This document shows, piece by piece, positions 9,195-16,992 of a DNA stretch of 64,000 nt (its first letter is position 1; every line of letters starts with the position of its first letter). The notes under the pieces were generated by a model. That model was not told where the DNA came from. It ran no database searches and saw nothing but the letters and a program-made list of their open reading frames with translations. The position numbers and the translations under genes were made by a program. The stretch is from Streptomyces sp. NRRL F-5126 (GTDB lineage: Bacteria > Actinomycetota > Actinomycetes > Streptomycetales > Streptomycetaceae): positions 434,001 to 498,000 of the forward strand of contig NZ_JOFZ01000001.1 of the NCBI RefSeq assembly GCF_000721265.1. Direction: 5' to 3'.

Positions 9195-10841
9195 GTGAAC
9201 GGACCTCTCATCGTCCAAAGTGACAAGACGTTGCTGCTGGAGATCGGCCACGAGCAGACGGACGCGTGCCGCCGTGCCATCGCGCCGTTCGCCGAGCTGG
9301 AGCGTGCGCCGGAGCACATCCACACGTACCGGCTCACGCCCCTCGGGCTGTGGAACGCGCGCGCGGCGGGTCACGACGCCGAGCAGGTCGTGGACGCGCT
9401 CGTGGAGTACTCGCGCTACCCGGTGCCGCACGCGCTGCTCGTCGACGTCGCGGAGACGATGTCGCGCTACGGCCGCCTCACCCTCTCCAAGCACCCGACC
9501 CACGGCCTGGTGCTGACCAGCACCGACCGGCCCGTGCTCGAAGAGATCCTGCGCTCGAAGAAGGTGCAGCCGCTCGTCGGCGCCCGCATCGACGAGGACA
9601 GCGTCGCCGTGCACCCCTCGGAGCGCGGCCAGATCAAGCAGACGCTGCTGAAGCTCGGCTGGCCCGCCGAGGACCTGGCCGGGTACGTGGACGGCGAGGC
9701 GCACCGCATCGACCTGGACGAGGAGGACTGGTCGCTGCGCCCGTACCAGAAGCAGGCGGTCGAGAACTTCTGGCACGGCGGCTCGGGCGTGGTCGTGCTG
9801 CCCTGCGGCGCGGGCAAGACGCTCGTCGGCGCGGGGGCGATGGCGGAGGCGAAGGCGACGACGCTGATCCTCGTCACGAACACCGTCTCGGCGCGCCAGT
9901 GGAAGCACGAGCTGGTGCGGCGCACGTCGCTGACCGAGGACGAGATCGGCGAGTACAGCGGCACGAGGAAGGAGATCAGGCCCGTCACGATCGCCACGTA
10001 CCAGGTGCTCACGACGCGCAGGAAGGGCGTCTACCCGCACCTGGAGCTGTTCGACTCGCGTGACTGGGGCCTGATCGTCTACGACGAGGTGCACCTGCTG
10101 CCGGCGCCGGTCTTCAAGTTCACCGCGGACCTTCAGGCCAGGCGGCGGCTCGGGCTGACCGCGACGCTGGTGCGCGAGGACGGGCGCGAGTCGGACGTCT
10201 TCTCGCTGATCGGCCCGAAGCGGTTCGACGCGCCGTGGAAGGAGATCGAGGCGCAGGGCTACATCGCGCCCGCCGACTGCGTCGAGGTGCGCGTCAACCT
10301 GACCGACAGCGAGCGGCTGGCCTACGCGACGGCCGAGAGCGACGAGAAGTATCGCTTCTGCGCCACGACGGACACCAAGCAGAGGGTGACCGAGGCGCTG
10401 GTGCGCAAGCACAAGGGCGAGCAGACGCTGGTGATCGGCCAGTACATCGACCAGCTCGACGAGCTCGGCGAGCACCTGGGCGCGCCGGTGATCAAGGGCG
10501 AGACGAGCAACGCGCAGCGCGAGAAGCTCTTCGGGCAGTTCCGCGAGGGCGAGATCTCGGTGCTGGTCGTCTCGAAGGTCGCGAACTTCTCCATCGACCT
10601 GCCGGAGGCCACGGTCGCCATCCAGGTGTCGGGCACGTTCGGCTCGCGCCAGGAGGAGGCGCAGCGGCTCGGGCGCGTGCTGCGGCCGAAGGCGGACGGG
10701 CACGAGGCGCGGTTCTACTCGGTGGTCGCGCGCGACACGATCGACCAGGACTTCGCGGCGCACCGGCAGCGGTTCCTGGCCGAGCAGGGCTACGCGTACC
10801 GGATCGTCGACGCGGACGAGCTGCTCGCGGGCGAGGCGTGA
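9195..10841 (+). CDS. DNA repair helicase XPB
   Basis: A 548-residue superfamily 2 DNA helicase of the bacterial XPB type, expected to unwind DNA 3' to 5' in repair. The N-terminal damage-recognition-like domain is followed by RPYQKQAVENF, Walker A CGAGKT (residues 204-209), the DEVH box (297-300), LTATLVRE (motif III) and the RecA2 motifs, with motif VI in RQEEAQRLGRVLRP. The R-E-D element typical of XPB is visible in LVREDGRESD. GTG 9195 is chosen because GGGAAAGGG lies just upstream. The related helicase-associated gene is 1.8 kb upstream on the same strand, separated by the VanZ-like and lipoprotein genes. Confidence 0.95.
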   Translation: MNGPLIVQSDKTLLLEIGHEQTDACRRAIAPFAELERAPEHIHTYRLTPLGLWNARAAGHDAEQVVDALVEYSRYPVPHALLVDVAETMSRYGRLTLSKHPTHGLVLTSTDRPVLEEILRSKKVQPLVGARIDEDSVAVHPSERGQIKQTLLKLGWPAEDLAGYVDGEAHRIDLDEEDWSLRPYQKQAVENFWHGGSGVVVLPCGAGKTLVGAGAMAEAKATTLILVTNTVSARQWKHELVRRTSLTEDEIGEYSGTRKEIRPVTIATYQVLTTRRKGVYPHLELFDSRDWGLIVYDEVHLLPAPVFKFTADLQARRRLGLTATLVREDGRESDVFSLIGPKRFDAPWKEIEAQGYIAPADCVEVRVNLTDSERLAYATAESDEKYRFCATTDTKQRVTEALVRKHKGEQTLVIGQYIDQLDELGEHLGAPVIKGETSNAQREKLFGQFREGEISVLVVSKVANFSIDLPEATVAIQVSGTFGSRQEEAQRLGRVLRPKADGHEARFYSVVARDTIDQDFAAHRQRFLAEQGYAYRIVDADELLAGEA

Positions 10842-10854
10842 GGCCTGCCTCGGC

Positions 10855-11118
10855 TCAGCCCGCGCCGCCGTCCGGTTCGCGTGGTCCGCGTGGAGCGCGT
10901 GGACCTCGTGGACCTCGTGGACCTCGTGGCGAGGGCACCGGGCGGCGCTGGACGCCGGCCTCGTCCGCGTACTCGCCGAGTACGGCCACGTTGAACGCGG
11001 TGGACACGAACACCTGGAGCGCGCGCATCGCGTCGCCGACGGTGTAGCTCTGGCGGGGCACGGCGCCTGCGCCGGTGGCCGTCGCGCCGTGGGGCGGGGT
11101 GATGGTGTGGCTGCTCAT
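10855..11118 (-). CDS. small conserved protein with collagen-like Gly-Pro-Arg tail
   Basis: From ATG 11118 the product has 87 residues. The core SYTVGDAMRALQVFVSTAFNV is a plausible helix and is followed by AVLGEYADEAGVQRRP. The C-terminal third is a run of GPR/GPRAPR triplets encoded by a 9-base tandem repeat (GTGGACCTC on the + strand, 10900-10930). Triplet Gly-Pro-Arg repeats resemble short collagen-like stretches. An alternative start 11 codons upstream exists. I do not recognise a function; a small regulator or partner protein is possible. Confidence 0.6.
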   Translation of the reverse strand: MSSHTITPPHGATATGAGAVPRQSYTVGDAMRALQVFVSTAFNVAVLGEYADEAGVQRRPVPSPRGPRGPRGPRAPRGPREPDGGAG

Positions 11119-11260
11119 ACGTCCATGATGGAACTCGGACATTCTCGGCACATCGGTCCGTGGTCTGAACCCGGCGGCGCCGCCGCTACGTCCTGAGGGC
11201 GCGCGCCGTACGCCTCGGGGCGCATGCGGGGCCGCCTCGTCATCCCCCGTGAGAGGGACG

Positions 11261-12307
11261 TCACGCCCGGGCGCGGGGCGGCTCCACGAGGCGGTCGCCC
11301 GACAGCAACGTACCGGCCTGCTTGACGTGCTGCAGCACGGGTGAGACCTCCATGGTCTGCAGACCCGGCAGGGACCCGATGCGGTCGGAGGTGAACTCGA
11401 ACAGCTCGTCCAGGTCGCGGCAGTGCGCGACGGCGTGGATGTTGCAGGGCCCCGAGACGGCCGCGGCGAACGCGATCTCGGGCTGGAGGGCGAGCGCGCG
11501 TCCGACGTCCTTCACCGCCGACGGGTGCACGCGCAGCCACAGGTTGGCGCGTGCGTGGTAGCCGAGGGCGGCCGCGGCGATCTCGACGTCGATGTGGACG
11601 GCGCGGCGCGCGAGCAGGGCGTTCAGGCGGCGCGAGACCCGGCCCGGGGTGGAGTCGGCCGCCGCCGCGAGCGCGGCGAGCCCGGCGCGGCCGTCCCCGG
11701 AGAGAGCGCCGAGGATCAGCTCGTCCTCGGCGGTGAGGCGCACGGGGTCGCGGTCGACGACCGGGGACTCGGTGAAGGGCGGCCCTTCGCTGCCCAGCGC
11801 GGCCTCCTCCTCGGGCGACAGCGCGCCGCGCAGCGCGGCCCAGTAGTGCCCGCGGCCGCCCATGAACTGCCGGAGCATGGCGTAGGCGTTGACGTCGAGG
11901 ACGGCCGCGGTGCGCGGGAGGCGCCTGCCGAGGAGGTTCTCGCGCTGTTCGCGGGTGCGTGACTGGGTCGCGCAGGTCACCTCGCTGCCCGCGGCGGTCA
12001 GGGTCACCCAGTTGACGTCCTCGCGCCGGGCGAGCGCATCGGCGATCGCGGCGACGCTGCCGGGGCGGCAGCGGATGCGCACCAGCCACCTGCTCTGCCC
12101 CAGCGCCCCGGGATTGACCAGTCCTGCGACGCGGATGACGCCGTCGGCGCGCAGCCGCCGGTAGCGGCGGTTGACGGTGGACTCGGCGAGGCCGAGCGCG
12201 GCCGCGACGGAGGCGAAGGAGCCCCGGGGAGCGATCTGCAGCGCACGAATGATGCGCACGTCATCGGGGTGCAGGGTGATGGATTCAGGCATCTGGGGAA
12301 CCACCAT
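11261..12307 (-). CDS. Lrp/AsnC-family transcriptional regulator (double-domain type)
   Basis: The 348-residue protein is about twice the length of a classical Lrp and contains two winged-helix units. The first is LHPDDVRIIRALQ with AAALGLAESTVNRRYRRLRA as recognition helix; the second is LTAEDELILGALSGDGR with AAAADSTPGRVSRRLNALLA. Each is followed by an effector-type domain. Such tandem Lrp proteins are common in Streptomyces and usually sense small molecules. It is divergent from the SDR gene at 12435 and probably controls it. ATG 12307 is used; ATG 12292 (MPESITL) is equally plausible since neither has a strong ribosome binding site. Confidence 0.88.
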   Translation of the reverse strand: MVVPQMPESITLHPDDVRIIRALQIAPRGSFASVAAALGLAESTVNRRYRRLRADGVIRVAGLVNPGALGQSRWLVRIRCRPGSVAAIADALARREDVNWVTLTAAGSEVTCATQSRTREQRENLLGRRLPRTAAVLDVNAYAMLRQFMGGRGHYWAALRGALSPEEEAALGSEGPPFTESPVVDRDPVRLTAEDELILGALSGDGRAGLAALAAAADSTPGRVSRRLNALLARRAVHIDVEIAAAALGYHARANLWLRVHPSAVKDVGRALALQPEIAFAAAVSGPCNIHAVAHCRDLDELFEFTSDRIGSLPGLQTMEVSPVLQHVKQAGTLLSGDRLVEPPRARA

Positions 12308-12434
12308 GGGCGGAATTCTACGTTTCGAGCCGTGCGGCTCGCCGAGGCGGCGGCCCGGCGCACAGACTCGGCGGTGCACACCACGACGCCATGCGCCCCG
12401 TGCGCATCACGCGGAAGAACGGAGATGGCGCCCG

Positions 12435-13151
12435 ATGTCATCGACTGCAGAAGACCGGCGCACGCCGACCGCCCTCGTCGTCGGGGCCTCGCGCGGCCTC
12501 GGCCACGCGATGGCGGCCGAGCTTCTCGACCGGGGGTGGGACGTCGTCGGCACGGTCCGCGACACCACCGCGAGGACTCCCCTGCACGACCTCGCGGACC
12601 GGGCCGGCGGCCGTGTCGGCGTCGAGCGGCTCGACGTCAACGAGCCTGAGCACCTGCCGCCCCTGCGCGAGCGTCTCGCGGGCCGAGGGATCGATCTGCT
12701 CCTCGTCGCCGCGGGCACCACGAACAACCAGACGACACCGGTCGGCGCGATCTCCACCGAGGACTTCGTCGAGGTGATGACCACCAACGCGCTCGGCCCG
12801 ATGCGCGCCATCGAGGCGCTCAAGGACCTCGTGTCCCCCACGGGCCTCATCGCGGTGCTGTCGTCGGGGCAGGGCAGCATCACGAACAACACGGCCGGGG
12901 GCCGCGAGGTCTACCGGGGAAGCAAGGCGGCGCTGAACATGTTCATGCGCGGCTTCGCGGCCCGGCAGGCCGGGACGCGGCGGGCGCTCGTCCTGCTGGC
13001 GCCGGGCTGGATCCGCACCGACCTGGGCGGTCCCGACGCGCCCTACACCGTCGAGGAGAGCACCCCGCTGCTGGTGGACGTCCTGCTGTCGCGCATGGGC
13101 ACGCCCGGCCTCGCGTACCTGGACCGCTCGGGCGACACCGTCCCCTGGTGA
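12435..13151 (+). CDS. short-chain dehydrogenase/reductase (SDR) family oxidoreductase
   Basis: A 238-residue NAD(P)-dependent oxidoreductase. The cofactor motif is GASRGLG (a TGxxxGxG variant), the Ser of the catalytic set lies in VLSSGQGSI, and the Tyr-Lys pair is YRGSK. The substrate cannot be predicted. It lies opposite an Lrp-type regulator whose start is 127 bases away, a typical regulator-target pair. ATG 12435 has GGAG 11 bases upstream. The product is slightly short for an SDR but complete. Confidence 0.9.
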   Translation: MSSTAEDRRTPTALVVGASRGLGHAMAAELLDRGWDVVGTVRDTTARTPLHDLADRAGGRVGVERLDVNEPEHLPPLRERLAGRGIDLLLVAAGTTNNQTTPVGAISTEDFVEVMTTNALGPMRAIEALKDLVSPTGLIAVLSSGQGSITNNTAGGREVYRGSKAALNMFMRGFAARQAGTRRALVLLAPGWIRTDLGGPDAPYTVEESTPLLVDVLLSRMGTPGLAYLDRSGDTVPW

Positions 13152-13212
13152 GCCCCGGTGGGCCTCGGTGGGGCCCGGTGGGCCTGCGGGCGGGTCACCT
13201 CCGAAAAAATGG

Positions 13213-13242
13213 TTCGCCCGGCGTCGCCGCGGTCGCTAGAAT
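13213..13242 (+). promoter_or_regulatory. candidate promoter for the HelR-like gene
   Basis: TAGAAT at 13237-13242 is a good -10 element, and TTCGCC at 13213-13218 lies 18 bases upstream as a weak -35. Transcription would start near 13249, leaving a leader of about 170 bases before GTG 13422. The leader contains an inverted repeat (13276-13300, arms GCCGTCCGG and CCGGACGGC). Confidence 0.45.
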
Positions 13243-13421
13243 CTCGGCTCTTGCCCGCCTCCCTCGTGGAGCGCCGCCGTCCGGACGGAAACCGGACGGC
13301 CGCCATGACGTGATCCGCACCGCTCGGAGACCGCGTACCGCCCCTCGCCGGGCGGTGCGCGGCCCGTCGGCGTGCGCACGTCCACCCGCTGTTGCCGCGC
13401 ACCCGCCACCGGAGGCCCGCC

Positions 13422-15521
13422 GTGCCCTCGCACGCCCCTGAACCCGACACCGTGCCCGCGCCGGACGCCGCACCGCCCGATCCCCTGGGGCGCGAGCGCG
13501 CCCACCTCGCGGCGTCGCGTGCCGCGCTGCGCGCCATGCGGGAGGAGGCGGAGTCGCTCGACATCCGCGACGTCACCGCCAACTGGGTGAACGCCGCCGT
13601 CCTCGACGCGCAGATCAGGGAGCGCGTGAAGTCGCTGGCCGACCTCGCGCACACGCCGCTGTTCTTCGGCCGCCTCGACTACCTGCGCGCGGTCGGCGCG
13701 GAGGAGGCCGAGGGCGGGGCGGGCGAGTCCTTCTACATCGGGCGGCGCCACGTGCACGACGCGCAGGGCGACCCGATGGTGATCGACTGGCGTGCGCCCG
13801 TCTCGCAGCCCTTCTACCAGGCGTCCAAGAAGAACCCGCTGGACGTGGGCCTTCGGCGGCGCTTCGGCTACACGGGCGGCGACCTCACGGCGTACGAGGA
13901 CGAGCACCTGTCCGACCCCGCGGAGGACGAGCACACGAGCGCGCTCCTCCAGGCGGAGATCGAGCGGCCGCGCGTCGGCCCGATGCGCGACATCGTCGCG
14001 ACGATCCAGCCGGAGCAGGACGAGATCGTGCGCTCGGGGCTCGGCGGGACGGTGTGCGTGCAGGGCGGCCCCGGCACCGGGAAGACCGCGGTCGGCCTGC
14101 ACCGCGTGGCGTACCTGCTGTACGCGCACCGCGAGCGGCTCGCCCGCACGGGAACGCTCGTCGTCGGGCCCAACGCGTCGTTCCTGCACTACATCGAGCA
14201 GGTGCTGCCGGCGCTCGGCGAGCTGGAGGTCAAGCAGTCGACGGTCGACGCGCTGGTCACGTCGGACGCGGTGGTGGTGCGCGGCACGGACGCGGCGCCC
14301 ACGGCGATCGTCAAGGGTGACGCGCGGATGGCCGAGGTGCTGCGGCGCGCGGTCCGTTCGCACGTGACGCCGCCGGTGGAGCCGCTGATGGTGGTGCGCG
14401 GGTCGCGCCGGTGGCGCGTCCCGGCGTACGAGCTGGAGGAGATCGTGCGCGAGCTCCTCGACCGTGACATCCGCTACGGTGCGGCGCGCGACGCGCTGCC
14501 GCAGCGGATCGCGCACGCGGTGCTCGTCCGCATGGAGCGGGCGGGCGAGGCGCCCGACGACCGCGTCCAGGACTCGGTGGCGCGCAACGCCGCCGTGAAG
14601 GCCGTGGTCAAGGCGGTCTGGCCGGTCGTGGACCCGGCGAAGCTGGTACTGCGGCTGCTGTCGGACGCGGAGTTCCTCGCCGAGCACGCGGAGGGGCTGC
14701 TGGCGCCCGAGGAGCAGCGGACGATCCTGTGGGAGAAGCCGGCGCGCTCCGTGCGGTCGGTGAAGTGGTCGGCGGCGGACGCCGTGCTGATCGACGAGGC
14801 GAGTGACCTCGTGTCGCGGACCCACTCGCTCGGGCACGTCGTACTCGACGAGGCGCAGGACCTGTCGCCGATGCAGTACCGGGCGGTGGGCAGGCGCTGC
14901 TCGACGGGGTCGGCGACGGTACTCGGCGACCTGGCGCAGGGCACCACCCCGTGGGCCACGGCGAGCTGGCCTGAGGCGCTGCGCCACCTGGGCAAGGCGG
15001 ACGCGCTGGTGGAGGAGTTGACGGCGGGGTTCCGCGTGCCGCGCGAGGTGATCGCGTACGCGTCGCGGCTGCTGCCGTCGATCTCGCCGGGGCTCGCGCA
15101 GGTGCGCTCGGTCCGCGAGTCGCCGGGGTCGCTGTCGGTCAGGCGGGTGGAGGGGGACACGTCGCTGGACGCGGCGGTGCTCGACGCCTGCCGCAAGTCG
15201 CTGGGGCACGAGGGCTCCATCGGCCTGATCGCGGCGGACGCGCGCGTCCCCCGGCTCGCGGCGGCGCTGGAGGCGGCGGGGATGCCGTGCCTGTCTCCCG
15301 GCGAGGAGACGACGGCCGAGTCGCGCCTGACGCTGGTGCCCGCATCGCTGGCGAAGGGCCTTGAGTACGACTACGTGGTCCTGGACGAGCCGTCCGCCGT
15401 GGTCGCGGGCGAGCCGGACGAACGCACCGGCCTGCGCCGCCTGTACGTGGCGCTCACCAGGGCGGTCTCCGGCCTGACGGTCCTGCACGCGGCCCCGCTG
15501 CCCGCCGCGCTGGCCCACTGA
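13422..15521 (+). CDS. HelR/HelD-like UvrD-type helicase, RNA polymerase recycling ATPase
   Basis: A 699-residue superfamily 1 ATPase of the HelD/HelR group, proteins that bind stalled RNA polymerase and free it from DNA; HelR homologues in Streptomyces also protect polymerase from rifamycins. Visible are a charged N-terminal helical segment, Walker A GGPGTGKT (residues 215-222), the Walker B-like VLDEAQDLSPMQYR, and C-terminal SF1 motifs including AKGLEYDYVVLDEP and RRLYVALTRA. GTG 13422 is chosen because GGAGG lies six bases upstream; TTG 13392 extends the frame but lacks a site. I looked upstream for the known rifamycin-associated inverted element and did not see it, so rifampicin induction is not supported. 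Confidence 0.88.
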   Translation: MPSHAPEPDTVPAPDAAPPDPLGRERAHLAASRAALRAMREEAESLDIRDVTANWVNAAVLDAQIRERVKSLADLAHTPLFFGRLDYLRAVGAEEAEGGAGESFYIGRRHVHDAQGDPMVIDWRAPVSQPFYQASKKNPLDVGLRRRFGYTGGDLTAYEDEHLSDPAEDEHTSALLQAEIERPRVGPMRDIVATIQPEQDEIVRSGLGGTVCVQGGPGTGKTAVGLHRVAYLLYAHRERLARTGTLVVGPNASFLHYIEQVLPALGELEVKQSTVDALVTSDAVVVRGTDAAPTAIVKGDARMAEVLRRAVRSHVTPPVEPLMVVRGSRRWRVPAYELEEIVRELLDRDIRYGAARDALPQRIAHAVLVRMERAGEAPDDRVQDSVARNAAVKAVVKAVWPVVDPAKLVLRLLSDAEFLAEHAEGLLAPEEQRTILWEKPARSVRSVKWSAADAVLIDEASDLVSRTHSLGHVVLDEAQDLSPMQYRAVGRRCSTGSATVLGDLAQGTTPWATASWPEALRHLGKADALVEELTAGFRVPREVIAYASRLLPSISPGLAQVRSVRESPGSLSVRRVEGDTSLDAAVLDACRKSLGHEGSIGLIAADARVPRLAAALEAAGMPCLSPGEETTAESRLTLVPASLAKGLEYDYVVLDEPSAVVAGEPDERTGLRRLYVALTRAVSGLTVLHAAPLPAALAH

Positions 15522-16096
15522 CCGTCCAGGCTGCCGTCCGCCGCGCGGGCCCTGGCACCGCGAGACAGGTCACCCGCGCGCCGGGCACACCCGGGCCCGG
15601 GGCGCGACCCACACGCCCGGCCGCAAGGAAGCCCGCCACGCCGCGCCGGCGGCGGGCAGGTACCGCGGTTGCGGCCGCCCGAAGGATCCGGCGGGCGTCG
15701 GGGTGCCTCGTACGCCGCGCGCGGACCCCTGAGACCACGAGACAGGCCACCGACGCGCCGGGCAGCCGGCCGGGGGCGTGCCCCACGCGCCCGGCCGCAA
15801 GGACGCCCGCCACGCCACGCGGCGGCGGGCAGGTACCGCGGTTGCGTCCGCCCGGGGGATCTGGCGGGCGTCGGGGTGCCTCGTACGCCGCGCGCGGACC
15901 CCTGAGACCGCGAGACAGGCCACCGACGCGCCGGGCAGCCGGCGCGGAGGCCCGGCACCGGCCGGTGCCGGAGCGGGACACCGGGCGGCCACCACCGTGC
16001 GACGCGGCCGGCGCCGACGGCTACGCCGCGCGTGGCGCATGGGGCCACCGGCCACTGCGGGCGTCCCCGGCGCGCGAGCACGCAAGCGCCACGCGA
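15522..16096. other. gene-free gap of 575 bases dominated by tandem long repeats
   Basis: The space between the convergent HelR-like and cutC genes holds no supportable gene. Long frames on both strands arise from repeated GC-rich sequence and share no frame between copies. The content is a 2.2-copy tandem repeat (separate entry). Confidence 0.6.
15562..15955. repeat. tandem repeat, about 175-bp unit, 2.2 copies
   Basis: Units begin at 15562, 15739 and 15912, each with GAGACAGG followed by CACC and GACGCGCCGGGCA (or close variants). Periods are 177 and 173 bases, so the copies are out of frame with each other. Shared landmarks are ACGCCCGGCCGCAAGGA, GGCGGGCAGGTACCGCGGTT and GTCGGGGTGCCTCGTACGCC. 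The second and third copies are more alike than the first, suggesting stepwise duplication. Confidence 0.85.
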
Positions 16097-16801
16097 CTAC
16101 GCGTCCAGCGCCTCGCGCCAAGCGGCGACCGCCTGCGGGGAGACGGGGGCCTGCCAGCCGTCGGGACGGGCGGCCCCGCCGATGTGGAACGCGCCGACGC
16201 CCGCCGCCCGCAGCACGGGCAGGTGGTCGAGGCGCAGGCCGCCGCCCACCATCATCCGCGCCTCGTACCCCGGCTCGTCCACGGTGGAGGCCGCGGCCTC
16301 GGCGAGAAGTGTCGGCATGCCGTCGTCGACGCCCTTCGGCGAACCCGCGGTGAGGAATCCGTCAAGACCCGGCATGTCCGCGAGCTGCCGTCGCAGCGCG
16401 TCCCGGTCGGCGGCGCGGTCGATGGCGCGGTGGAACGTCCAGTGGCAGCCGTCCAGCACGGCGACGAGCCGCTCGACCGTCACCAGGTCGGCGCGGCCGC
16501 GCGTGTCGAGGAACCCGAGGACGAACTCCCGCGCGCCTTCGGCCCGCAACCCGGTGGCGACCTCGACCAGCCGGTCCACGTCCCTGGGCGTGCCCGCCGC
16601 GAAGCCGTCCGTGAGCCGCAGCATCACGCGCAGGGGGATGTCCACGGCGTCGCGGATCCGGCAGAAGGTCTCGCGCGACGGGCTCAGGCCGTCCGCCGCC
16701 ATGTCCGAGACGATCTCCAGCCGGTCGGCCCCGCCCGTGCGGGCGGCGACCGCGTCGTCGCCGTCGAGGGCGATCACCTCCAGAAGTGGGCGCTTGCTCA
16801 T
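16097..16801 (-). CDS. cutC: CutC-family protein
   Basis: The 234-residue protein belongs to the CutC family of TIM-barrel proteins, historically linked to copper homeostasis, though the biochemical role is unsettled. Visible signatures are LEVIALDGDDAVAARTGGADRLEI, which covers the first strand and helix, then LRVMLRL, FHRAIDR and MMVGGGLR. ATG 16801 (MSKRPLLE) is preferred over a TTG five codons earlier. It is divergent from copA across a 191-base region with two CsoR-like boxes. A DasR-like operator lies 15-30 bases before its start, which would place it in amino-sugar control instead. Both readings are open. Confidence 0.88.
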   Translation of the reverse strand: MSKRPLLEVIALDGDDAVAARTGGADRLEIVSDMAADGLSPSRETFCRIRDAVDIPLRVMLRLTDGFAAGTPRDVDRLVEVATGLRAEGAREFVLGFLDTRGRADLVTVERLVAVLDGCHWTFHRAIDRAADRDALRRQLADMPGLDGFLTAGSPKGVDDGMPTLLAEAAASTVDEPGYEARMMVGGGLRLDHLPVLRAAGVGAFHIGGAARPDGWQAPVSPQAVAAWREALDA

Positions 16802-16815
16802 GAGCCATCCGTTCA

Positions 16816-16831
16816 AGAGGTCTAGTCCAAA
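16816..16831 (-). promoter_or_regulatory. DasR-like operator (dre) before cutC
   Basis: Read in the cutC direction the site is TTTGGACTAGACCTCT. It matches the 16-base dre consensus at 12 positions, and its last 14 bases are identical to the site before nagK (35458-35473). It lies just upstream of the cutC ATG, where a bound repressor would block expression. Confidence 0.5.
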
Positions 16832-16907
16832 GTCGCCCCCACTTTACGATCCGGCCCTCCCACTCGCACCACTACCCCGACCTGGCGCTCCACCACCCTT
16901 GCTTTTC

Positions 16908-16924
16908 ATACCCCCTAGAGGTAT
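16908..16924. promoter_or_regulatory. CsoR-like copper operator 1
   Basis: ATACCCCCTAGAGGTAT is an interrupted palindrome of the kind bound by CsoR, the copper-sensing repressor, with ATACC and GGTAT ends. It lies 69-85 bases upstream of copA. No csoR gene is in the window. Confidence 0.75.
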
Positions 16925-16941
16925 ACCGAGGAGAGTCATTC

Positions 16942-16958
16942 ATACCCCCAGGGGGTAG
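16942..16958. promoter_or_regulatory. CsoR-like copper operator 2
   Basis: ATACCCCCAGGGGGTAG is an almost perfect G/C-tract palindrome (TACCCCC-A-GGGGGTA) 34 bases after the first box (start to start) and about 35 bases before the copA start. Two boxes suggest tight copper-dependent repression of copA, and possibly of divergent cutC. Confidence 0.78.
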
Positions 16959-16992
16959 GATCGGACCTGTAGTCGATGTCGAGGAGCGCCTC

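Noticed and set aside
13152..13421. Rifamycin-associated element upstream of the HelR-like gene
   Set aside because: I saw no inverted repeat fitting what I recall of that 19-base element in this stretch.
15371..16121. Several overlapping minus-strand frames of 170-240 codons
   Set aside because: Open only because of GC-rich tandem repeats; copies are out of frame with each other and lack ribosome sites.
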